Shown here: one piece after another, positions 59,862 through 64,000 of the stretch | Numbering within the stretch: the first letter of the stretch is position 1 | Layout of the letters: each line of letters starts with the position of its first letter | NCBI RefSeq assembly: GCF_008728515.1 | Contig: NC_044979.1 | Location: forward strand, 172,146,037 to 172,210,036 | Direction of reading: 5' to 3' | From: Papio anubis | Lineage: Eukaryota; Chordata; Mammalia; Primates; Cercopithecidae | DNA length: 64,000 nucleotides | Notes under the pieces: generated by a model | What the model saw: the letters and a program-made list of their open reading frames with translations, nothing else | Told to the model about the DNA's origin: nothing | The model's database searches: none | Made by a program: the position numbers and the translations under genes

Positions 59862-62800
59862 GAGACGGAGTCTCACTCTGTCGCCCAGGCTGGAGTGCAG
59901 TGGCATGATCTCAGCTCACTGCAAGCTCCGCCTCCCAGACTCACGCCATTCTCCTGCCTCAGCCTCCCGAGTAGCTGGGACTACAGGCGCCTGCCTCCAC
60001 ACCGGGCTAATTTTTTGTATTTTTAGTAGAGATGGGGTTTCACCATGTTAGCCAGGATGGTCTCGATCGCCTGACCTCGTGATCCACCCGCCTCAGCCTC
60101 CCAAAGTGCTGGGATTTCAGGCGTGAACCACTGCGCCCAGCCTAAAATTGAATTGAATTTTTAAGTGACACATGCTAACTGCGTTTGGTTTTCAGGGTTT
60201 TGCGGTGTTTGTGGGGTACAGTGTGATGCTTGGACACGTGTCCACGCTGTGGAACCATCAAACCCCTCCCAAGTCTTGAGGCCACGCGCTGGTCAGGCCT
60301 CTTCCGTGTTCTTATTTGTGAAATAGCAGCGCGGCCTGCCCGCTCACTGCTAGGAAAGATGAAATTAGATAATAGACTGAAGCACTGAAAACAGTGAAGC
60401 GTCTCTTACCTGCAAGGCCACTTTAGCTCTTGGCAGGTAGGTTCCTCGGCTGTGCAGGCAGGAATAAGTCATCAGAGACCCCACTCCTGATGTGGGGTGT
60501 GTGTGCGATGAGGCTTTGGCCGGGCAAAGAGAGATACATTTTGCTTTCTGTATGTCCGGAAGCCAGAATTTACTGCTTTCTTTTCTCTTTCACTTTTTAA
60601 AGTTGTGGTAAAATACACACCGTATAAAATGGATCATTTTAACCATTTATTGATGCTCTATAGAGAAAAAACGAATCTTCCTGGTTAGGGGCGAGAGATA
60701 AAGATAGGAGTCGGTTTGGCTCCTTGTCAACACCCTTCAGGACCACTCAGAGGCAGGGGAATGACAAGGATGAGCATGTCAGGGTCACCAGCATCTTCCC
60801 AGAAACTCCAAGCAGAGAGGAAGCAGTGCTCTTTGGGGAAGGCTGCCAGCACCACTGGGGATGGCCAAGAGCGACAAATGCCATTTTCTTGCCATGCAGA
60901 GGGACTCCCTGCAGGGACAGAAGGCAGCTGAGCCGCCCCAGCTGGAGTGGACCCCTCTGCTCCCTCTTTTCTGACTTGGGAGCCACTTCTGAGAGGTGGC
61001 TGGAAGGACATCAACTGCCCAAGGTCATTATCGGAGACATCTGGGAGGACCCGACTGGTTTCTCCGTTGTTTCGTCTCCTAGTTTTCCTCTGGTCCTTCT
61101 AGGAAACCCCTGAGACTGATGAATTCTCGAGAACAGGAAAGAAGTGGTCTCCCCAGAGGAGAGACCTGAGGGCTTTCCCAGCCGTTCAGTCCACACTGCC
61201 TGGAAAGGCAGCCGAAGGTAGAGGAGGTTGTGCCTGAAGGGGGCCTGGACAGGGCCTGGATGGGGCTTTGCAGTAGCAGTGGGGGCTCCCGCGCCTCAGG
61301 GTGTGGGGGCTGCACCCCTGGAGTGAAGAGAAAAGAAGGCTGGTGGTCTTGAAGGAGACGTCCTGCCTCTCCCAGATCTCTGGTTGTTCCTGTCATATCA
61401 GGAAGCTTCTAGCAAAGCCTTGAGGCCTTTTCTGAGCTACAGTCACATAGGAGGGGCTGCAAGGGGTCAGAAGAGTGCCGCAGAGGCCTTCCCAGTCACC
61501 AAGGGGTTGGGGCTTGGGCTGGCCCAGTCCTGGGAGGACAGCAGAGTGGTCAAGCAGGGTGGGAGATGTCCCTTCTGGGTCCAAACCCCAGGGGCCAGGC
61601 GAGGGCTTGGCCTGAGGTCTTGCGGCCCCAAGTCGTAGGAGTGAGGGTGGTCGTGGGTCTGTCTGGCACCACACCCCGCTCAATCCCAGACACAACTGAA
61701 CTCGCCGTAACCTGAAATTGGGCTCGTCGGGGTTTTGTGGTATTTCTCTTTGAAACTGGAGCTGATGCTTTTGCTAAGGATGGGTGAACACAGCGATGTT
61801 TGGGGTTTGGCAGATCCCTCTGACAGGTCTTCAGACACCAGAGGCTTGGAAAAAACTGGGAGGGCACCCTGCCAAACCCCTCCGTTTCCCTTTAATTTTT
61901 AAAGCCAGTGTGTACTTTGATGAGAAACTTAATATATGTGCTTCTGATTCATTTACACGTTTGGGGCCGTTGTTCTGTAACTTTGCATCCAAAGGGTCTG
62001 GGAAGCCTCTTTCATCCCCACATGGTAGAGATGCCTGGTTTTCTTTTTGGGGGAAGCCAGATGGCTCAGTTTTCCTGCCACACAGAGTTAAATTCTGATG
62101 GGGCTTGAAGTTCTAGGTGGCCCTTAGACAAGTCCCCTGATCCCTGAATGACTTTGGGCTCTGCAAGGCCCCCTTCCCCGCCACTGCAAGCCCTGTGTCC
62201 TTCCTACCCTAGTAGGACACCATGGAAATGAGTACACCAAACAGGGAATGATTCCAGGGAAACATGAGGCTCTCCGAGATTTACGACCCAAAGCTTGAGC
62301 AGATCTTAAGAGAAAGGGAAGCAGGTTAAAGAATGAAAGTGAGGTCAAGTTTCCCAGCTTAATTTACAGCTAACGTCTCCTATCCTAGCAGGGAGGGCCC
62401 CCAGCCCTGGCCCTCCCTCTTTCCCCAGCCTCACCCGGTCTCCAGGACTGACTCTGCACCATACCCTCACCTGCCTTGGAATCCCTTCATCCCTCTCTTT
62501 CATCTGTTCTTGAAAATCCGTCACCAGGATGTTGAGGACCACCCCCTTCGAGGACGTGGTGCCCGGCCCCATTGCTCAAAGCCTGGGAAACCATCGTTGC
62601 CACGTGCAGCTTCCACCTACGGCCAGAGCGATCCCCACGCGGGTGATGATGTGGTCTTGGGTACTGAGAGCCACTTTTCTTCAAAGAGCCGAAGTGGGAA
62701 ATTAATATGCCTGGGGCTCGATGAGAACACAGAGGGGTTGTGTCACGTAAGCCCCGGGAAAATGCTTCCATTTCTCTAGAGAGCTTAAGGCTTTCCTTTT

Positions 62801-63947
62801 AGTCACAATATCTTAGGTCATTTTCCTGTCTTCTGGGGGGTCTGAGCCAATCCTCCCCTCACAGGAGCCTTAAAGGTCTCCAGTTATTCCATAATTCCCA
62901 ATAGTGAGAATCACCCAACGGCAGCATCCTGAGACCATCTGTGCCAATCAACAGTGTCTAGCATGCAACGGAGGTTTAAACACTCGTGCCCGCAGTAGCC
63001 AAGATGTGCAAACAAATGTCCACAGACAGAGGGATGGAGGAACTAAATGTGATGTCTACATGAAACAGAAACTTATGCAGTCCTAAGAAGGAATGAAGTT
63101 CAGACACATGCCGCAGCATGGATAGGCTTGGAAACATCATGCTGAGTGAAAGAAGCCGCACACAAAAGGCCACATGGTGTGCCATCCCACGGACATGAAC
63201 TTTCTCCGAGAGACAAATTCTTAGAGACAGAAAGTAGAAGGGTGGCTACTGGGGGCTGGGCAGGGGGCAGTGGGGAGCTGGTGTTTAATAGGGACTGAAT
63301 GTCTGTTTGGGGGTCATGGAAAGCTCTGGAAAGGGGCAGTGATGCCTGTTACACAACATTGTGAGTGCACCAAATACCACTGAATTGTACGCTAGAAGTG
63401 GTTACCATGGTGAATTTTATATTATGTATATTTTACCACAATTTATAAAAAACATTCGCACAGGACCGTCCCCCCAAAGCCCTCCAAAAGTGGGTTCTTT
63501 CTCACCGTAGCAGCTTTCTTGCAATATCGGTATCAAAGTTCACTCGTAAGCATTCCCTGATAAGCCGAACTTCGAAAAAGGCTACAATTTTAAGCCATTC
63601 CAAACATTCTCTTAGCCGGTGGTTTCAGAAGAACATTCCCGTTCATGAATAGTGCTACATCCTGTACCGGGCTAGAGTTCAAAGACTTGCTTCTTGTAAA
63701 AAAGATCATTCTCAGTTTCCAAAATCAACATTTCCCCCCTGAGCCTTTTAGCACTTGATTAGTTGGCAAAACCAATATTAGTTTAAATGAAAGGCAGTCT
63801 GCAGAGTGGTGTAACTCACTGAGCCGCCGTGCCCCCGCAGGGTGACCGAGGTGACGGGGTACGAGCCGCAGGACCTGATCGAGAAGACCCTATACCATCA
63901 CGTGCATGGCTGTGACGTGTTCCACCTCCGCTACGCACACCACCTCC
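31940..63947 (+). CDS. SIM2: SIM2, single-minded homolog 2, bHLH-PAS transcription factor (5' seven coding exons; 3' end outside window)
   Basis: Spliced coding segments 31940-32114, 41567-41649, 44991-45080, 52269-52377, 55801-55886, 58884-59083 and 63841-63947 join in one frame (850 nt, residues 1-283 plus one base). The order is basic region and HLH (about residues 1-53), PAS-A (about 77-149), linker with [13 protein letters not shown], and PAS-B from about 218, cut before its end. The family protein is about 667 residues, so under half is here. SIM proteins are nuclear, dimerise with ARNT-type partners and bind the ACGTG core of midline elements; SIM2 acts mainly as a repressor in midline and neural development. 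SIM2 rather than SIM1 is chosen from NAAKTRREKENGEF (SIM1 has NAARTRREKENSEF), the LGDAWGQPSRAG segment (SIM1 LGEAWGHSSR), VVASDGK (SIM1 VVAPDGK) and YMLDMSLYDSCYQ (SIM1 YSLDMSPFDGCYQ). These comparisons are from memory of the family. No frameshift or stop is present. Confidence 0.97.
32399..32785 (+). repeat. Polypyrimidine tract (CCTT/CTTT mosaic) in intron 1
   Basis: About 390 bases made almost entirely of C and T with interspersed CCTT and CTTT runs. Long homopyrimidine/homopurine tracts can adopt triplex DNA. The 202-aa and 185-aa open frames across it are low-complexity Ser/Phe/Leu and are not genes. Confidence 0.85.
33040..33860. promoter_or_regulatory. CpG-rich segment in SIM2 intron 1
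   Basis: CpG-dense single-copy sequence about 1 kb downstream of exon 1, separated from the main island by the polypyrimidine tract. No exon recognised. Confidence 0.5.
34782..34811 (+). promoter_or_regulatory. Twin TTATGCAAAC sites 20 bp apart
   Basis: Identical 10-mers at 34782-34791 and 34802-34811. The motif resembles a C/EBP half-site composite (TTATGCAA) and an octamer-like ATGCAAA(T/C). The spacing of two helical turns places both on the same DNA face. Binding is inferred. Confidence 0.4.
35150..35285 (+). mobile_element. MIR-like fragment in intron 1
   Basis: GGGGAAATTGAGGCCAGACA and CCCAAGGCCCCATAGCAAGG resemble the MIR 3' half. It is weak. Confidence 0.45.
35440..35630 (-). mobile_element. 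MIR-like fragment in intron 1
   Basis: CTTGGTCTCCTTGTCTGTAA AATGGG (two adjoining pieces) is the usual reverse-strand MIR signature. Confidence 0.5.
36720..37770. promoter_or_regulatory. CpG-rich segment in SIM2 intron 1
   Basis: CpG-dense interval with frames open on both strands because of composition. No recognised protein. It could be an intragenic island or enhancer-associated CpG cluster. Confidence 0.5.
40010..42080. promoter_or_regulatory. CpG-rich zone around SIM2 exon 2
   Basis: High GC and CpG from the end of intron 1 across exon 2 into intron 2. An internal CpG island over exon 2 could mark an alternative promoter (inference). A start here would miss the basic region. Confidence 0.55.
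41567..41649 (+). CDS. SIM2: SIM2 coding exon 2: bHLH to PAS-A linker
   Basis: An 83-nt exon (phase 1 to 0) giving residues 59-86: end of PEG, LGDAWGQPSRAGPLD, then SVAKELGSHLLQ. Acceptor TTCTTCCTCCGTCCAG is strong; donor is GTAGAG. It leads from the HLH into the start of PAS-A (around residue 77). Residue 75 is Ser (AGC), where I recall Gly in human SIM2. The exon lies in a second CpG-rich zone about 9.5 kb from exon 1. Confidence 0.95.
42090..42690 (+). mobile_element. MIR SINE split by an Alu
   Basis: The left part, CCAGAGCTTACTGCAGGCCA, and the right part, GAGGAGGAAATTGAGGCACA then GGTCACACAGCAAAAGGTGG, fit one MIR interrupted at about 42206-42570. Confidence 0.6.
42206..42570 (-). mobile_element. 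Alu SINE with (TTTG)n tail
   Basis: Minus-strand Alu with a long TTTG/G10 tail, then GAGACGGAGTCTCACTCTGT. It ends CAACGCGTCTTGCC. Confidence 0.94.
44991..45080 (+). CDS. SIM2: SIM2 coding exon 3: PAS-A core
   Basis: A 90-nt exon, phase 0 at both ends, giving residues 87-116 (TLDGFVFVVASDGKIMYISE, then TASVHLGLSQ). This is the first beta strands and following helices of PAS-A, the domain that helps select the ARNT partner. Acceptor TCTTTTACAG, donor GTGGGT. It matches both SIM paralogues closely; the Ser in VVASDGK favours SIM2. Because it is phase 0-0, skipping would remove 30 residues without shifting the frame. Confidence 0.96.
46498..46577 (+). mobile_element. MADE1 mariner-derived MITE in SIM2 intron 3
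   Basis: An approximately 80-bp near-palindrome starts TTAGGTTGGTGCAAAAGTAA and ends with the inverted CTTTGCACCAACCTA. It is next to TA, as expected for Tc1/mariner insertion. This is the MADE1 consensus pattern, and the family is the known source of miR-548 hairpins. Internal mismatches between the arms show decay. Confidence 0.9.
47277..47328 (+). repeat. 52-bp imperfect direct repeat, copy 1
   Basis: Begins TGCCTCCTGTTCGTGATTGA and ends CAGCCTCGCAA. It is about 82% identical by eye to 47664-47715. I do not recognise it as part of a named repeat. Confidence 0.75.
47664..47715 (+). repeat. 52-bp imperfect direct repeat, copy 2
   Basis: Begins TGCCTCCTGTTCATGATTAA and ends CAGAATCACAA. It lies 387 bp from copy 1 (start to start) in the same orientation. 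The DNA between the copies is single copy as far as I can see. Confidence 0.75.
49865..50156 (-). mobile_element. Alu SINE lacking its 5' head
   Basis: Starts with TTTTC repeats and a long poly-T. It ends at CTCCCAAAGTG, so about 30 bases of the 5' end are missing. Short AATATAT on both sides suggests a truncated insertion. Confidence 0.93.
52269..52377 (+). CDS. SIM2: SIM2 coding exon 4: second half of PAS-A
   Basis: A 109-nt exon giving residues 117-152 and the first base of the Glu153 codon. It reads VELTGNSIYEYIHPSDHDEM, then TAVLTAHQPLHHHLLQ. IYEYIHPSDHDEM is the typical PAS-domain 'hydrophobic-HP-D' core. PLHHHLLQ is SIM2-type (SIM1 has PYHSHFVQ). Acceptor is TTCCACGGCAG and donor GTATTC. 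The preceding 7.2-kb intron 3 contains one Alu, a MADE1 element and a MIR. Confidence 0.96.
52919..53232 (-). mobile_element. Young AluY with Old World monkey-type substitutions (AluYRa-like)
   Basis: Near-intact Alu flanked by identical 13-bp duplications AAGTTTTGCAGGT (52906-52918, 53233-53245). Diagnostic text includes GTGGCCAGATCTCAGCTC, CCCGGCTAGTTTTTT and ACAGGCTTGAGCCACC, which I know from macaque-lineage AluY copies. Confidence 0.85.
54190..54499 (-). mobile_element. Alu SINE with target-site duplication
   Basis: Minus-strand Alu with a TTTTG tail, flanked by TGAAAATTGCACA at 54173 and 54500. Confidence 0.94.
55801..55886 (+). CDS. SIM2: SIM2 coding exon 5: PAS-A to PAS-B linker
   Basis: An 86-nt exon giving residues 153-181 ([20 protein letters not shown], then AGLTCSGYK). 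This is the highly conserved segment after PAS-A shared by SIM1, SIM2 and Drosophila Sim. Acceptor is CTCCTGCTTGCAG and donor GTACGG. The Ser in TCSGYK fits SIM2 (SIM1 TCGGYK). Confidence 0.96.
57035..57328 (-). mobile_element. Alu SINE (AluJ-like)
   Basis: Minus-strand, GGGACAGGGTCTTGCTCTGT to GCCACCATGCCTGG. It is diverged. Confidence 0.92.
57345..57490 (-). mobile_element. MIR-like fragment
   Basis: TGGTTTCCTCATTAATACAA fits a reverse-strand MIR. It is weak. Confidence 0.4.
57815..58113 (+). mobile_element. Alu SINE (AluJ-like)
   Basis: Plus-strand, GGAGCAGGGCACAGTGATTC to GACCTTGTCT and an A-run. Confidence 0.92.
58394..58684 (-). mobile_element. Alu SINE
   Basis: Minus-strand, poorly defined T/G-rich tail, GTTACCCAGGCTGGAGTGCA to CCACCGCATCCAGC. 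It ends 200 bp before SIM2 exon 6. Confidence 0.92.
58884..59083 (+). CDS. SIM2: SIM2 coding exon 6: entry into PAS-B
   Basis: A 200-nt exon giving residues 182-247 and two bases of the Arg248 codon. It starts VIHCSGYLKIRQYMLDMSLY, continues through DSCYQIVGLVAVGQSLPPSA and ITEIKLYSNMF, and ends in RASLDLKLIFLDS. The last part opens PAS-B (from about residue 218). Acceptor is CTCCACTCCCAG and donor GTGAGT. The exon is flanked upstream by an Alu ending about 200 bp before the acceptor. Confidence 0.97.
59270..59395 (+). repeat. Tandem repeat of TTTACTTATTGA-type units
   Basis: Repeated TTATTTACTTATTGATT units with variation over about 125 bases. Confidence 0.85.
59830..60142 (-). mobile_element. 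AluY-like SINE with (GTT)n tail
   Basis: The tail is a pure GTT run (59831-59861), followed by GAGACGGAGTCTCACTCTGT. It ends CCACTGCGCCCAGCC. The 'GCAAGCTCCGCCTCCCAGAC' and 'TTAGCCAGGATGGTCTCGAT' segments are AluY features. Confidence 0.94.
62960..63458 (+). mobile_element. Old L1 (L1M) 3' end in intron 6
   Basis: CATCATGCTGAGTGAAAGAA, CACACAAAAGGCCACATGGT and TATATTTTACCACAATTTAT are L1M 3' text. It is diverged at the 5' side. Confidence 0.75.
63841..63947 (+). CDS. SIM2: SIM2 coding exon 7: PAS-B
   Basis: A 107-nt exon giving the end of Arg248 to Leu283 and the first base of codon 284. It reads VTEVTGYEPQDLIEKTLYHH, then VHGCDVFHLRYAHHL, the core of PAS-B. VTEVTGYEP and FHLRYAHHL match SIM2 (SIM1 VAELTGYEP, FHLRCAHHL). 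Acceptor is CCGTGCCCCCGCAG and donor GTGAGT at 63948. The following exon should continue LLVKGQ and lies beyond the right edge. Confidence 0.96.
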
Positions 63948-64000
63948 GTGAGTAGCACACCCACCCAAGCCACGGGAGGTAGCTGGTCAGGGAGGAGACA

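Larger units (their letters stand above)
59084..63840 (+). other. SIM2: SIM2 intron 6 (4.8 kb)
   Basis: GT-AG intron. It holds a TTTACTTATTGA-type tandem repeat (59.27-59.39 kb), an AluY-like element next to a (GTT)n run, L1-like scraps near 60.17-60.30 and 60.59-60.66 kb, and an old L1 3' end near 62.98-63.46 kb. The interval 60.7-62.9 kb is GC-moderate single-copy DNA without a recognised feature. Confidence 0.85.

Noticed and set aside
1..64000. CRISPR arrays, tRNA or rRNA genes, prokaryotic operons, intact retroviral genes
   Set aside because: None seen. Repeats are dispersed SINEs, LINE fragments, solo LTRs and microsatellites typical of primate DNA.

Overview
The window is primate genomic DNA. 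It carries many Alu SINEs in both orientations, MaLR and ERVL LTRs, old L1 3' ends, MIR SINEs, GT-AG introns and CpG islands. The Alu at 52919-53232 has substitutions that I associate with Old World monkey AluY (AluYRa-type) copies. The source is therefore more likely a macaque, baboon or related monkey than a human. This inference rests on remembered Alu subfamily features.

The only protein-coding gene I can support is SIM2 (single-minded homolog 2), a bHLH-PAS transcription factor gene on the + strand, orthologous to the human gene in 21q22. Its first seven coding exons are at 31940-32114, 41567-41649, 44991-45080, 52269-52377, 55801-55886, 58884-59083 and 63841-63947. Spliced together they keep one open frame of 850 nt: 283 complete codons plus one base. 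They encode the bHLH domain, all of PAS-A and most of PAS-B. The rest of PAS-B, the PAC motif and the C-terminal repression region lie beyond the right edge. All six complete introns are GT-AG.

Layout: 1-22.8 kb is repeat-rich intergenic DNA upstream of SIM2, with nested transposons (HAL1/L1M interrupted by a hAT relic that is itself interrupted by an MLT2 solo LTR; MLT1 interrupted by an MSTA/THE1-like LTR; another MLT1 interrupted by Alus). From 22.8 to 42.2 kb there is no Alu. This stretch holds a cluster of CpG islands around SIM2 exon 1 and exon 2, the 5'UTR, a 33-base C homopolymer and a long polypyrimidine tract. From 42.2 to 64 kb are introns 2-6 with scattered Alus, a MADE1 hairpin, old L1 pieces and single-copy DNA.

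Regulatory observations: a 7-codon upstream ORF ends in a TGA that overlaps the SIM2 start (ATGA). Two identical 10-bp TTATGCAAAC sites lie 20 bp apart in intron 1. A 52-bp imperfect direct repeat lies in intron 3. I found no tRNA, rRNA, CRISPR, prokaryotic or viral coding system, and nothing that amounts to a new biological system. The long ORFs elsewhere are explained by GC-rich composition, A-rich or T-rich composition, or Alu sequence.
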